Below are positions 51,768 to 61,117 of a stretch of DNA of 64,000 bases, one piece after another. The stretch is taken from NCBI GenBank assembly GCA_030645575.1, contig JAUSMJ010000081.1:1-64000 (forward strand), given 5' to 3'. The notes beneath the pieces were generated by a model. It was not told where the DNA came from. It made no database searches and saw only the letters and a list, made by a program, of their open reading frames with translations. Source of the stretch: Caulobacter sp. (GTDB lineage Bacteria; Pseudomonadota; Alphaproteobacteria; Caulobacterales; Caulobacteraceae). Both the position numbers and the translations under genes were made by a program. Within the stretch, counting starts at the first letter, position 1, and the number at the start of each line of letters is the position of its first letter.

Positions 51768-52724
51768 ATGACCAGAAACTCCGCCGCCGACCGCTCGACC
51801 GCCGCAGTCACGGTCGGGCCGCGGATCGGTGTCGTGACCGTGCTGTACAACAGCGCGCGGGTGCTGCCCGACTTCCTGGAGTCGCTGTGGAGCCAGACCC
51901 TGAGCGACTTCCGCCTATACGCGGTCGATAACGCCTCCGCCGATGAGTCGCTCGCCCTGATGGCGACGGAGGGGGAGGGAGGGCGCATTCGGGTCATCGC
52001 CAACATCGACAATCTCGGCGTCGCCGAGGGCAACAACCAGGGCATCCGGGCGGCCCTGTCCGACGGCTGCCCCTATATCCTGCTGTTGAACAACGACACG
52101 GTGTTCACACCGGAGTTGTTGGAAGGCCTGATCGCCGAGATGGACGCCGCGAACGTTGACATGATCACGCCGAAAATCACCTACCACGACAGGCCCGGCC
52201 ACGTTTGGTTCGGCGGTGGCCGGTTCCTGCCTTTGGCGGGCATGATGGCGGAGCATCTAGACGAAGGCGCGCCCGACGATGGCCGGTTCGACCGTCCGGG
52301 ATCGATCGCCTATGCCCCAACCTGTTGTCTTTTGGTCCGCTCCACCCTGTTCACCGACGTCGGCGAGATGGATGCTCGCTACTTCGTCTATTGGGACGAC
52401 GTCGATTTCATGTTGCGCGCACGGCGGGCGGGAAAGGTTTTGCGCTACGCGCCCCGTCTGACCTTGGCGCACAAGGTCAGCGCCCTGACCGGCGGCGGAC
52501 AGTCGCCGTTCAGCCTGCGCTACGACACCCGCAACCTGGTCTACTTCACACGGAAATTCTTCCCGCGGGCATGGCCCGCGGTACTGCTCATGCACGCCTG
52601 CCGCTTCACCGCCCGCTACATATTCGGCCGCGAGTCCTGGAGCACCGTCCCGGCACGTAGGGCGGCGTGGAAGGAAGGCCTGGCGCTTCCCCTGACCACT
52701 GACAGGGCATCGTCAGCCCTCTAG
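51768..52724 (+). CDS. Family 2 glycosyltransferase (rhamnosyltransferase-like)
   Basis: This 318-residue GT-A enzyme has 'IGVVTVLYNSARVLPDFLES' at the N-terminus, 'AVDNASADESLALMA', the DxD-like 'LLLNNDTVFTPELLEGLIAE', and acceptor-side 'RYFVYWDDVDFMLRARRAGK'. This pattern is common to rhamnosyl- and related transferases of O-antigen clusters. The start at 51768 has AAGGA; ATG 51735 is possible. It overlaps the convergent rfbC by 12 nt. It opens the polysaccharide cluster. Confidence 0.9.
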   Translation: MTRNSAADRSTAAVTVGPRIGVVTVLYNSARVLPDFLESLWSQTLSDFRLYAVDNASADESLALMATEGEGGRIRVIANIDNLGVAEGNNQGIRAALSDGCPYILLLNNDTVFTPELLEGLIAEMDAANVDMITPKITYHDRPGHVWFGGGRFLPLAGMMAEHLDEGAPDDGRFDRPGSIAYAPTCCLLVRSTLFTDVGEMDARYFVYWDDVDFMLRARRAGKVLRYAPRLTLAHKVSALTGGGQSPFSLRYDTRNLVYFTRKFFPRAWPAVLLMHACRFTARYIFGRESWSTVPARRAAWKEGLALPLTTDRASSAL

Positions 52725-53273
52725 GGCGAAGGGGCTGTCGAATTCTCCGAGCGGGCGCAAGGCCGCATCCTTGGACGACAGTTGCGAGCCGGCGACGCCG
52801 GGCCAGTCGATTCCCAAGGCTGCATCATTCCACAGAATCCCGCCGTCGCATTCCGCGCTGTAGTAGTCGGTCACCTTGTAGGCGATCTCGGTGTCGGGCT
52901 CGAGCGTGCAGAAGCCATGCGCGAAGCCAACCGGGATCAATAACTGCTTCCAGTTTTCGGCGCTCAGCTCGACCGCCACGTGCTGGCCATAGGTTGGCGA
53001 TCCGACGCGCACATCGACCGCCACATCCAGGATGCTGCCCCTGACCACCCGGACGAGCTTCACCTGATCGCGCGGCGGGGTCTGAAAATGCAATCCGCGC
53101 ACCGTCCCAGTCTCGCGCGACAGCGACTGGTTATCCTGCACGAAATCGTAGGCAATCCCGCGCTCTTCCAGCAGTCGCCGGTTGTAGGTTTCGGAGAAGA
53201 AGCCACGGTCGTCGCAGAACTTCTTCGGGGTAATGAGCTTGAGACCCTGGATGGAGAAATCGTCGATCTGCAT
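52713..53273 (-). CDS. rfbC: dTDP-4-dehydrorhamnose 3,5-epimerase
   Basis: This 186-residue cupin epimerase belongs to the dTDP-L-rhamnose pathway. Key parts: 'KLITPKKFCDDRGFFSETYN', 'VRGLHFQTPPRDQVKLVRVV' with the catalytic His, 'GSILDVAVDVRVGSPTYGQH' and 'PVGFAHGFCTLEPDTEIAYK'. Length is normal. rfbA, rfbB and rfbD are not in the window. It could also act on another dTDP- or GDP-keto-sugar, since only this single gene is present. Confidence 0.95.
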   Translation of the reverse strand: MQIDDFSIQGLKLITPKKFCDDRGFFSETYNRRLLEERGIAYDFVQDNQSLSRETGTVRGLHFQTPPRDQVKLVRVVRGSILDVAVDVRVGSPTYGQHVAVELSAENWKQLLIPVGFAHGFCTLEPDTEIAYKVTDYYSAECDGGILWNDAALGIDWPGVAGSQLSSKDAALRPLGEFDSPFALEG

Positions 53274-53456
53274 TGTATCCGTCGTGTGGGTGGGAGGGCG
53301 GTTTCCGAGGCCTTATGCATCGAGCTTTCGCCATATCTCAAGGCTCCTTTCGATAACCATCGACGGTCGGCTTCTTGCGGCTTGGCTTGATCGGCCTGTC
53401 CCGCTAGGTTGTCGCCACGCGAGGTTGCCCCCGTGCACTTTGGAGACTCCTTCACA

Positions 53457-54368
53457 ATGAATTCCACCGCTTCTCGGCGCCAGATGCTTCTTGAGAAGCT
53501 GAATAGCCACGCCAGCTTCTTTGAAGACCGCGGTCGAATCGGAAAGCTCCTCGGGGCACCCGAGAAAATGGTTGTCTCCGAGTTCTCCAAGCGCTCGGGA
53601 ATTGTGAGCGGCAAGAAGATTTCCACCTTCTGGGGCGGTGACATGCACATCACCCTGCCTGAGCCGGTATCGACGTTCCTGTATCGCTACGGCTACTTCG
53701 AAGAAGGCCTGACCGCGTTCTTCATCCGCGCCCTGAAGAAAGGCGACACCTTCATGGATGTCGGTAGTCACTATGGTTACTTTTCTCTACTTGCGCTTGA
53801 AATGATCGGGCCAGAGGGCAAGGTGATCGCGTTCGAGCCGACCCCGCGAACCTATGCCGTGCTGAATTCCAACCTGAGCGCCTTCCCGAACGCCAAGACC
53901 GAGAACATGGCGGCTTGGTCGGAAGACTCCACGCTGGAGCTGACCGATCTCGGCATCGGCTGGTCTTCGCACAACAGCCTGATGGTGCCGAAGATGGTCC
54001 CGGACCGCGCCGCCAAACACGCCCAGACGCACAGCGTGCGCGCGGTGAAGCTTGACGACTACATCGCCGAAAACAACGTCCGCCCCACCCTGATGAAGAT
54101 CGACGCGGAGTCGGCCGAGCTGGCCATCCTGACCGGCATGACCGAGACCATGCGCAACCTTCGCCCCATCATCAGCGTCGAGGTCGGCGACGACAGCGCC
54201 GTCACCGTGAAGAGCAGCGAAGTGCTCGAGTTCGCCTCCCGCTACGGCTACCAGCACCTTGCCTACGCCAACGGCGAGATCGTCCGCCACGAGATCCAGA
54301 ACGCATACGACTACGACAACATCTTCATGACCCCCGAGGAGAAGGTCGCCGATCTTCTCGACCAGTAG
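53457..54368 (+). CDS. FkbM-family methyltransferase
   Basis: This 303-residue SAM-dependent O-methyltransferase contains 'GDTFMDVGSHYGYFSLLALE' (SAM motif I, with DVGSH), 'GKVIAFEPTPRTYAVLNSNL' (motif II), and 'LMKIDAESAELAILTGMTET', the typical FkbM KID(V/A)EG-like region. ATG 53457 has TGGAG upstream. It is followed after 12 nt by another methyltransferase gene. Probably methylates a sugar of the exported glycan, as FkbM proteins in O-antigen clusters do. Confidence 0.92.
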   Translation: MNSTASRRQMLLEKLNSHASFFEDRGRIGKLLGAPEKMVVSEFSKRSGIVSGKKISTFWGGDMHITLPEPVSTFLYRYGYFEEGLTAFFIRALKKGDTFMDVGSHYGYFSLLALEMIGPEGKVIAFEPTPRTYAVLNSNLSAFPNAKTENMAAWSEDSTLELTDLGIGWSSHNSLMVPKMVPDRAAKHAQTHSVRAVKLDDYIAENNVRPTLMKIDAESAELAILTGMTETMRNLRPIISVEVGDDSAVTVKSSEVLEFASRYGYQHLAYANGEIVRHEIQNAYDYDNIFMTPEEKVADLLDQ

Positions 54369-54380
54369 GGGCATCAGTGT

Positions 54381-55340
54381 ATGGCCAAGGATGACGCCTC
54401 GCGCGCCGGCGCCGGCCTGATGAACAGCAAGCTGTTCACCAGGCTGGACCGCTGCATCATTTGCGGCAGCGACCGCCTGAAGGCCGTCATGGAGGCGCGC
54501 GACCCTCACTACGGCAATCCGGGGCGGTTCCCGATCGACGAGTGCCAGGAATGCCAAGCGGGGCTTCTAAACCCCATGCCGACGCTGGCTTATTTGGCCA
54601 CAGCTTACCCGACCACCTACTCGGTCTACTTGATCACCCACACCACACCGCTGAAGGAGTTCATCCGAGCGGCGTTGGGCTTCGTGACCGAGGCCACGGG
54701 CGATCCCAAGTTCGCCAAGCCCGGACGCATGGTCGATGTCGGCTGCGCCAATGGCGACGCGTTGGCCAAGTTCCGCCGCATGGGCTGGGATACAGTCGGA
54801 GTCGAGATCAGCGAGCAGGCCGCCGAAGCCGCCCGCTCGGCTCACGGCCTGGATGTGCGCGTCGGCACCCTGCACGACGCTGCCCTGCCGGACGCCGACT
54901 TCGACTACGTGCGGCTGAACCACTGTTTCGAGCACATCATCAATCCCAGGGAAGTGCTGGCCGAGCTACGGCGCATCATCAAGCCCGACGGCACGCTGTT
55001 CATTGGGGTGCCCAACCGCGCCGGCTGGGCGGCCAAGCTGTTCGGCCCGCACTGGTGGAATCTCGGCCCGCCGGTCCACCCGGTGAACTACACCCCCGCC
55101 ACCTTGAGGCGCCTGCTTGACGAGACCGGTTTCAGGACGGTCCGGGTGCAATATAATTCCAACTTTGCCAGTTGGCTGGGCAGCCTGCAAATCTACCTCA
55201 ATCGCGACAACGGCCGCTCCTCGTCGGACGGCTGGGTGATGCGCAATCCGGTGTTCAAGATCCTCGCTCATTGGGGCAGCAAGATCCCTGACCTGTTCGG
55301 CAAGGGGGATTGCATGGAAATCATCGCAAAGCCCCGCTGA
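54381..55340 (+). CDS. SAM-dependent methyltransferase with N-terminal zinc ribbon
   Basis: This 319-residue protein has an N-terminal 'CIICGSDRL' plus 'DECQECQAGLLNPMP', a four-Cys metal ribbon as in sugar C-methyltransferases. A class I methyltransferase fold follows: 'GRMVDVGCANGDALAKFRRM', 'VGVEISEQAAEAARS' and 'DYVRLNHCFEHIINPREVLA'. A later 'VPNRAGWAAKLFGPHWWNLG' is common in polysaccharide-cluster methyltransferases. The target sugar is unknown. It sits between the FkbM and flippase genes. Confidence 0.9.
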   Translation: MAKDDASRAGAGLMNSKLFTRLDRCIICGSDRLKAVMEARDPHYGNPGRFPIDECQECQAGLLNPMPTLAYLATAYPTTYSVYLITHTTPLKEFIRAALGFVTEATGDPKFAKPGRMVDVGCANGDALAKFRRMGWDTVGVEISEQAAEAARSAHGLDVRVGTLHDAALPDADFDYVRLNHCFEHIINPREVLAELRRIIKPDGTLFIGVPNRAGWAAKLFGPHWWNLGPPVHPVNYTPATLRRLLDETGFRTVRVQYNSNFASWLGSLQIYLNRDNGRSSSDGWVMRNPVFKILAHWGSKIPDLFGKGDCMEIIAKPR

Positions 55341-55374
55341 AGGCGCGCGACGCCGCCTTAGTCGGGGACAGATC

Positions 55375-56673
55375 ATGACGGATGGCCCATCGGGTCTCAC
55401 GACGCGCCTAATCAGACGGCTGGGCTCGGGTTCCGGTCCGCTGTGGCTTGGCAACGCGGGGACGCTTGCCTTACGCGTCATACAGAGCGTGATCATCGCG
55501 CGGGCGGCCGGCGCGCATGAGTTCGGCCTCTATGTCCTGGTGATCAGCTATTCAGCGATCTTCGTCAGAGTCATGGATATCGGCGCGCCCAACGCCAATG
55601 GATTTCTGCTGCGCCGGGATCGCGGCGAAGTGCGCGACTATGCGATGATCGCTGGGCTGCACTGTTTGGCTGCGACCCCGTTGGTCGCGCTGCTCTGGTG
55701 GGCCTGGTCGCTGACTCCGCTGGCGGCCGCGGAGGCTGGCGCGGCGCTCGAGGGTCATTTGCTACCGGCCATGATCCTAACCAGCGTACAGCTGGGCTCG
55801 GCTCTGTTCGTGCCGATGCTGGTCCCCCGCAGCCAGCTAAGAGCTTACGCCGTCGTTAGCTGCGCTATACCGCTGGCGGCCATCGCCCTGAGCCTGTCTC
55901 TGCTGGGGTTCACACATCTCGACGCGTCGCTCCTCATGTACGTCGGCGCCGGTTCGGAGGCGCTGGGCATCGGTCTCGCGCTGGCCTTCCTGATCCGCGC
56001 AAACGGGGCCAGGCGGACGGAAAGCACCCTGCTGGCCAAAGTGAAGACCGTCTACGCCTACGGGTTGAAGGGCTACCCGGGATTTGTGTTGAAAGCACTC
56101 AGCCAACGTATCGACCGTCCTATCTTGGCCACCATGATCTCGCCTTCCAACCTTGCCGCCTATGGCGTCGGGATCAATCTGCGTGACCAGTTCGCCACTC
56201 CGGTAAGCATTCAGTCACTGGTGGTCCGAAACCGCCTCGTCGACCTCGTTCAGCGTCAAGGAGACGGCCGAGCGGCCCGTCGTTTCCTGCGCCGGACCAT
56301 CCGAAACTGGGCGCTGCTTCTTGGGCCGGCCTCACTCGCGGCCGCGGCGGTTAGTCCGTGGGCCGTGCCTTTCATCTATGGCCCCGACTTTCGTGAGGCT
56401 GGTCCAATCGCGGCGCTGCTGTTCCTGACGACACCGTTCGTGATGATCTCCACGTTCTCCTGGTGCGCCCTACTAGCCGATGAGGAGCCTGGCCTTTTCA
56501 GCATGATCTCGATAGCGACCACCTTGATGGTGATTGGGGGCGCAGCTGTAGGCGGCTACATGCGCGGCGGCCTCGGCGCCGCGCTGGGGACGCTGATCGC
56601 CACGGTGCTCGGTGCCGGCTTATGGTACGCAAGCGCGGAACTGCATCTTCGCCGAGTGATACGAAGGATTTGA
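55375..56673 (+). CDS. Wzx-like polysaccharide flippase
   Basis: This 432-residue membrane protein has about 12 helices and belongs to the MATE/MOP superfamily (polysaccharide_synt type). The N-terminus 'GPLWLGNAGTLALRVIQSVI' is followed by 'IARAAGAHEFGLYVLVISYS', a standard Wzx start. It probably flips lipid-linked glycan repeat units across the inner membrane. No wzy or wzz gene is recognised in the window. It is followed at 1 nt by a hexapeptide acyltransferase. Confidence 0.9.
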   Translation: MTDGPSGLTTRLIRRLGSGSGPLWLGNAGTLALRVIQSVIIARAAGAHEFGLYVLVISYSAIFVRVMDIGAPNANGFLLRRDRGEVRDYAMIAGLHCLAATPLVALLWWAWSLTPLAAAEAGAALEGHLLPAMILTSVQLGSALFVPMLVPRSQLRAYAVVSCAIPLAAIALSLSLLGFTHLDASLLMYVGAGSEALGIGLALAFLIRANGARRTESTLLAKVKTVYAYGLKGYPGFVLKALSQRIDRPILATMISPSNLAAYGVGINLRDQFATPVSIQSLVVRNRLVDLVQRQGDGRAARRFLRRTIRNWALLLGPASLAAAAVSPWAVPFIYGPDFREAGPIAALLFLTTPFVMISTFSWCALLADEEPGLFSMISIATTLMVIGGAAVGGYMRGGLGAALGTLIATVLGAGLWYASAELHLRRVIRRI

Positions 56674-56674
56674 C

Positions 56675-57250
56675 GTGATCGCCTTTCGGACTGGACTGCG
56701 AATCTGGATGCGTTTCGCTTTCGACCGCTTGAGGACCGAACGCGTGCGACTCTGCTTCCTGCTTCGCGGAGCCTACGTCGGCGGTGGCTCCCGGGTCGTC
56801 GCGGTGGGGGAAATCGCGCTAGGTGAGGGAGTTGTCGTACAGGACTACGCCGTTCTCAACGCCGCCGAGAATAGCTACGTCCGCATCGGCCGTAACAGCC
56901 GGATCGGCCGCAACGCGGTGATCTCCGCTCATGGAGGTGTCGATATTGGCGAGGAGGTTCTCATCGCTGACCGCGTCTTCATCAGCGACCACAACCACGC
57001 CTTCGAGGACGTAACGCGGGCAGTGCTGGCCCAAGGCGTGACCGCAGCGGAGCCGGTCGCCATAGGAGCCGGATCCTGGCTAGGCATCAACGTCTGCATC
57101 ATGCCGGGTGTAACGCTTGGAAAGCACTGCGTCGTGGGCGCTAACAGCGTCGTGACCAAGTCCTTCCCCGATCACGCCGTGATCGTTGGTCAGCCTGCCA
57201 AGCAAGTCAGGTCGCTAAGTTCAGAAACCGCAGACAAGCCGCTGAAGTGA
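56675..57250 (+). CDS. Hexapeptide-repeat acyltransferase
   Basis: This 191-residue left-handed beta-helix O-acetyltransferase shows the repeats in 'VRIGRNSRIGRNAVISAHGG', 'VDIGEEVLIADRVFISDHNH' (catalytic His region) and 'IGAGSWLGINVCIMPGVTLG'. 'KHCVVGANSVVTKSFPDHAV' closes the domain. The GTG start follows the flippase stop directly, with AAGGA upstream. Likely acetylates a sugar of the glycan. The last 30 nt overlap the convergent PhyH-like gene. Confidence 0.93.
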   Translation: MIAFRTGLRIWMRFAFDRLRTERVRLCFLLRGAYVGGGSRVVAVGEIALGEGVVVQDYAVLNAAENSYVRIGRNSRIGRNAVISAHGGVDIGEEVLIADRVFISDHNHAFEDVTRAVLAQGVTAAEPVAIGAGSWLGINVCIMPGVTLGKHCVVGANSVVTKSFPDHAVIVGQPAKQVRSLSSETADKPLK

Positions 57251-58075
57251 GGTTAGGGACGCCGCCCGCTCGCCGGCGATCGCCTCCCAGCTTCGCGCGC
57301 GATCCATGAACTTGAGGCCGCTGCTGTAGGTGACGACATAGGCAGCCCTGCGCGCCTGGCAGCGGCTGCCGTAGTGCATGCAGTTGCCAGTATCGATGAG
57401 AAAGGCCGTACCCGCCGGACCTTGAACCTCCCGCCACTCGCTTTGGCCAACACAGGCAGCGACCGCTTCGTCCGACCGGTAGTGTGAACCGCGTCTGGGA
57501 ACCCGCGACGACAGTCCCGCCGGAATGAAGACGAACGGGCCGTTCTCGGGACCCACGTCCTCAAGATAGACAAACAGCTTCAAGATCACCTGGTCGTTGA
57601 CATCCCGGTGCCACAGTTGGCTGGCGGTCAGCGGGCCGGGCGCCGGACTCGAAATGAGCATGTCGATCGACTCAAGGTGGGGGACCAGGCCCGACGAACG
57701 GATCAGCGTCCTCAGCAACTGCTCGTCCAGCGCCGCTTCGAGAAAGACTGGATGACGCTTCAGATCGTCGGTCGAAAGCGCCTCGTCGAAGAAGGCCTTG
57801 CCTGATGACTGATTCTTGTTGGGCGTGCCGCGCCGCTTGGCCTCTGTATCGCGATAAACGGCTATCAGAGCGTTCTTTGTAGTGGTCGGTAGGGCCCAAG
57901 GGGCGAAGCCGTCCGCCTGCAACCGAGCCGCCTCGCCCCCATCGGCCTCGGGGGCGGTCAGATAAGTGGTTGCAGCGCGTCGACGCTCCGCGCGATCAGG
58001 CGCGGCCATCGATATGGCGAGGGCGCCCTTCACGAGCGACCAGCGGGTCCGCAGATCCGACACGATACTGTTCAT
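57221..58075 (-). CDS. PhyH-like Fe(II)/2-oxoglutarate dioxygenase
   Basis: This 284-residue protein has the double-stranded beta-helix metal site: 'LWHRDVNDQVILKLFVYLED' gives His-x-Asp, and 'FLIDTGNCMHYGSR' the distal His. 'ENGPFVFIPAGL' is typical of phytanoyl-CoA dioxygenase relatives. The ATG at 58075 is favoured over GTG 58081 by ribosome-site spacing. In glycan clusters such enzymes hydroxylate or oxidise a sugar or lipid part. It is the last gene of the minus-strand operon. Confidence 0.85.
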   Translation of the reverse strand: MNSIVSDLRTRWSLVKGALAISMAAPDRAERRRAATTYLTAPEADGGEAARLQADGFAPWALPTTTKNALIAVYRDTEAKRRGTPNKNQSSGKAFFDEALSTDDLKRHPVFLEAALDEQLLRTLIRSSGLVPHLESIDMLISSPAPGPLTASQLWHRDVNDQVILKLFVYLEDVGPENGPFVFIPAGLSSRVPRRGSHYRSDEAVAACVGQSEWREVQGPAGTAFLIDTGNCMHYGSRCQARRAAYVVTYSSGLKFMDRARSWEAIAGERAASLTSLQRLVCGF

Positions 58076-58090
58076 AGCCACACCCTGACT

Positions 58091-59182
58091 CTACCTTGAT
58101 CGCACATGGCGCCCAAAGACGCCGAGACGTAGCAAGATCCGCGTAAATGCGTCCCAGCAGAACTCCACGACGCTGGCAGCCCGGGTCATTCTAAGCACAT
58201 TTCCAACGCCCTGCGAGAGCCCCCGTCCGGCGTCGCACCACCGCAGATAGCGCAGGACGTCCCTCGCCAGCCCCGCGATGTGCCGCGTCGGTCGCGGCGC
58301 GTCCTGGGGAGCCAGCCCCGCCCGCAGAACCGCGCGGCAGAACTCGTCAACCCGCACCACCTCCAATCCCGCCGCCTCGCAGACCGCAGTGAAGGTCTCG
58401 GCGCAGAAGGTAAAGGTGTGGGCGTTCTGCATGTAGCGCATGGGGTCGCGCACGGTGCTATGGATACGGAAGATGCCCGGTACCTCAACCACGATCAGCG
58501 CGCCCGGCCGGACCGTGCGGCCCAAGGCCCACAGGGTAGCGACCGGATCGGGCACATGCTCGACCACATGCGACAAAAGGGTGATGTCGGCCTCGGCGAC
58601 GGTCGGCAAAGCCTCCTCCCAAAAGCCGTTGCGCATGGCAACGCCGAATGCCGACGCGCCGGCCTTGAGATAATCATCATCGGCATCGAAGCCGATCCGC
58701 GTCCACGATGCGGGCAGGCCGGCGAGGTTCCAGCCGCCGCCGGCGCCGATCTCGACCACCGTCGGCCGCTCCACGCCAGGAAGGAGGTCGGCACAAGCCG
58801 ACGCCACGAAGCGCGCCACGCCTTGGGCGTTCGGCTGTCCCGCCAGCTTGCGAACGTAAGCCTCGACATTCAGATCGCCTCGGCTCGCATACAGATCGCG
58901 GTATTCATGGGCGTAGAAGCGGCCGTAGCGGGCCTGGGTCCAGCGCGGAGAGACCCGCATCAGCCCACAGGCTCTGCACAGCCGCTTGGGGTAAGGTAGG
59001 CCGTGACGCTCAACCTCGGAGACAAGGATGTCGTCGCCGGCGCCACATGGACAGGGCGTTTCCTCCCAGTCCTCGGGGGTGTCCTGCGCCTCGATCCTGC
59101 GCCGGGTGTCGGTCTGCCGGGGACTCAGAGCCGGTGGCGGCGCGGTCCTGGCGTACCGACGCCCGAGCAGGGCATCAGTCAT
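58091..59182 (-). CDS. Class I SAM methyltransferase with zinc ribbon
   Basis: This 363-residue protein has an N-terminal Cys cluster, 'PCPCGAGD' and 'RLCRACGLMRVSPRWTQARY', like sugar C-methyltransferases. The fold follows: 'TVVEIGAGGGWNLAGLPASW', 'ITLLSHVVEHVPDPVATLWA' and 'LIVVEVPGIF'. ATG 59182 lies 8 nt inside the end of the upstream oxidoreductase gene, so it is coupled to it. A long Arg-rich C-terminus is present. The substrate is unknown. Confidence 0.88.
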   Translation of the reverse strand: MTDALLGRRYARTAPPPALSPRQTDTRRRIEAQDTPEDWEETPCPCGAGDDILVSEVERHGLPYPKRLCRACGLMRVSPRWTQARYGRFYAHEYRDLYASRGDLNVEAYVRKLAGQPNAQGVARFVASACADLLPGVERPTVVEIGAGGGWNLAGLPASWTRIGFDADDDYLKAGASAFGVAMRNGFWEEALPTVAEADITLLSHVVEHVPDPVATLWALGRTVRPGALIVVEVPGIFRIHSTVRDPMRYMQNAHTFTFCAETFTAVCEAAGLEVVRVDEFCRAVLRAGLAPQDAPRPTRHIAGLARDVLRYLRWCDAGRGLSQGVGNVLRMTRAASVVEFCWDAFTRILLRLGVFGRHVRSR

Positions 59183-60290
59183 CTGATCGCGCCTTAATCG
59201 CAGCCTGTGTGAAGCCGCCCTCTGGGTCGATATCCACTGTGCCGCCGGTGCGGGCGGACTCATGAGCGGCGGCGACGATCATCATGCTCTCCAAGCCCCG
59301 GGCGCCGGCGATAGGCGAGTCGCCGGGCACGCCGGATTTCAATGCGGCGTCGATATGGGTCATCTCCAGGATGAAGTCGTCAGGCCGCGTCTTGTTGAAC
59401 CTCTCTTCGTGGACCTGCTTGTCGGTCCCGCGCCAGCGCACCATGTCGATTCCCGGCTCGAAGCCGATGTGCAACTCGATGAAGCCATCCTTGCCCTGAA
59501 TGCGCGCCCATTTTCGCGGCGGTTCGGTGATCACGTCCTGCACCACCCGGCCGACCAAACCCTTCTCGGTGGTCAGATTGAGCAGGCAGAGGTCGTCGTA
59601 GTCGAGCTTGCCTTCGCGAACATAGGTCAGGGTGCCCTGCACGCTCACCACCGTGCCGAGGCCGCTGGCGTGGGCGAAGAACTGCCACAGGTTCAGGGCG
59701 TGCGAGTGCTCGCCGCAGGAGCCGCCGCCGCGCTGCCAGTAGCCAAGGTAGGTGTCGGCCGGACCGTCCAGCCAGGGGTGGGCCGCGAAGATGCCGCCCC
59801 AGTATTCGCGGAACTCGACGTCGAGGGTCTCGACCTTGCCGATGAGGCCGGAGCGCATCAGCTCGGCCGCCTTCTGGGCGCCGTGGCCGACCACGTGGTC
59901 GTAGCCGACGAACAGGGCGACACCGGCGGCGGCGGCTTCCTCATACAGTTCTTGGGCGCCGTTCAGGTCGGGTGTGCAGAATGGCTTCTCGATCAGGATC
60001 GCGACCGGCTTCCCGGCGATGGCTTCGCGCGCCAACCGGATGTGACTGTCGGGCGGAGTGCCGATGAACACCAGATCATAGGCCTTGTCCCGCGGACCCT
60101 CGCCCGCTTCGTAAAGACCGATCTCGGGATCCCAGGCGCCGTAGCGGCCGGGGTATATCTGCGAACGGGTACGCTCCAGCGCGGCCGGGTCCACGTCGTA
60201 GATGTCCGCCGCCCAGCCCATGCGTCGTGCGGCGTTGGAAAGATGATTGCCGATCGATCCGGCGCCAAAGACCTTAACCTTTCGAGTCAC
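59175..60290 (-). CDS. Gfo/Idh/MocA-family oxidoreductase
   Basis: This 371-residue NAD(P)-dependent sugar dehydrogenase has Rossmann motif 'KVKVFGAGSIGNHLSNAARR', then 'DLVFIGTPPDSHIRLAREAI', 'PVAILIEKPF' (the EKP catalytic Lys), and 'GGGSCGEHSHALNLWQFFAH' with the expected His. GTG 60290 is chosen because GGGGAT lies upstream. In sugar clusters this family oxidises or reduces UDP-, CMP- or free sugars. It probably works with the HAD and NeuB-like enzymes encoded just upstream. Confidence 0.9.
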   Translation of the reverse strand: MTRKVKVFGAGSIGNHLSNAARRMGWAADIYDVDPAALERTRSQIYPGRYGAWDPEIGLYEAGEGPRDKAYDLVFIGTPPDSHIRLAREAIAGKPVAILIEKPFCTPDLNGAQELYEEAAAAGVALFVGYDHVVGHGAQKAAELMRSGLIGKVETLDVEFREYWGGIFAAHPWLDGPADTYLGYWQRGGGSCGEHSHALNLWQFFAHASGLGTVVSVQGTLTYVREGKLDYDDLCLLNLTTEKGLVGRVVQDVITEPPRKWARIQGKDGFIELHIGFEPGIDMVRWRGTDKQVHEERFNKTRPDDFILEMTHIDAALKSGVPGDSPIAGARGLESMMIVAAAHESARTGGTVDIDPEGGFTQAAIKARSDD

Positions 60291-60371
60291 GCGGTATCCC
60301 CTGCCTCTATTCATAGCATCCGCACTCGACCGGCAGACCCCCGGCGCGATGCAGCACGTATTTGATAGCCG

Positions 60372-61097
60372 TCAGTTCGCGTCAGGGCGACTGGAACTTG
60401 CCAAAATCACCCCGGTCAGCCCGCAAAGGTCGGGAAGAAGGCGCTCAGGCGCCGTGACGAAACGCGATAGATCCAGGCCAACGCCCACGAACTGGCAGCC
60501 GAACGCCAGAGCGGCGTCCAGGTCGGCCTGACCATCCCCGACCATGACGATCTCTTCGCGGACCAGATTCTCGAGGGTCGCGATGCGCTCCAGGTTTTCA
60601 ACCTTGTTGGCGGGCGCGCCGTAGCACCCGCGGAACGAGCCGAGATCGCCGCGCCGCGCGACGATGGCGGCCAACGGCTCCTCAGGAGTGGCCGAGTTGA
60701 GATAGCAGGCTATCCCAGCCTCTCGCAGCGCACGCAGGGCCGCCCCTGCTCCTTCTATCTCGGGCGCCGCCACGATAGCGACCTCGCAACGCTGGGTATA
60801 GGCGCCAACCCAATCGCGATGATCGTAGTCCCGCCCGTGACGGCGCGACAGGTCGGCGGCTAACGCCGCGAAGACCGCCGAGCGATCACCCGCGTCCGGC
60901 CGGGCAAGGATCGCCACCAGGGCTTCCTGCGCGTCCTCAACGCCGCTCACGACTTCATAGAAGCCACGCGCCTTTATCTCGTTCGAGTGGACCAAGGTGC
61001 CGTCGAAATCAAACACAGCACAGCGCACCGGGCCGGCCGGAGCGCAACGCTGTGTCTTGGCCGAACGATCCGGCGCGGACGTCTGGGTTAGCCTCAC
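60372..61097 (-). CDS. HAD-superfamily phosphatase
   Basis: This 241-residue enzyme has motif I 'CAVFDFDGTLVHSNEIKARG', motif II Ser/Thr in 'ACYLNSATPEEPLAAIV', Lys in 'GAPANKVENLERI' and motif IV 'VMVGDGQADLDAALAFGC'. A small alpha-helical cap (about residues 45-115) is of the beta-phosphoglucomutase type. The start is GTG 61097. It is 20 nt after the NeuB-like gene; in nonulosonate pathways a HAD phosphatase commonly removes the phosphate left by the synthase, which is the suggested role. Confidence 0.9.
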   Translation of the reverse strand: MRLTQTSAPDRSAKTQRCAPAGPVRCAVFDFDGTLVHSNEIKARGFYEVVSGVEDAQEALVAILARPDAGDRSAVFAALAADLSRRHGRDYDHRDWVGAYTQRCEVAIVAAPEIEGAGAALRALREAGIACYLNSATPEEPLAAIVARRGDLGSFRGCYGAPANKVENLERIATLENLVREEIVMVGDGQADLDAALAFGCQFVGVGLDLSRFVTAPERLLPDLCGLTGVILASSSRPDAN

Positions 61098-61117
61098 GGC
61101 TTCGACCGAACGGCGCT

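Noticed and set aside
53313-53771. Minus-strand frame overlapping the FkbM methyltransferase
   Set aside because: It is antisense to a gene with intact SAM motifs and has no recognisable content.
61098-61117. A possible attenuator or small RNA between the NeuB-like and HAD genes
   Set aside because: The 20-nt gap contains no hairpin and the spacing fits simple co-transcription.
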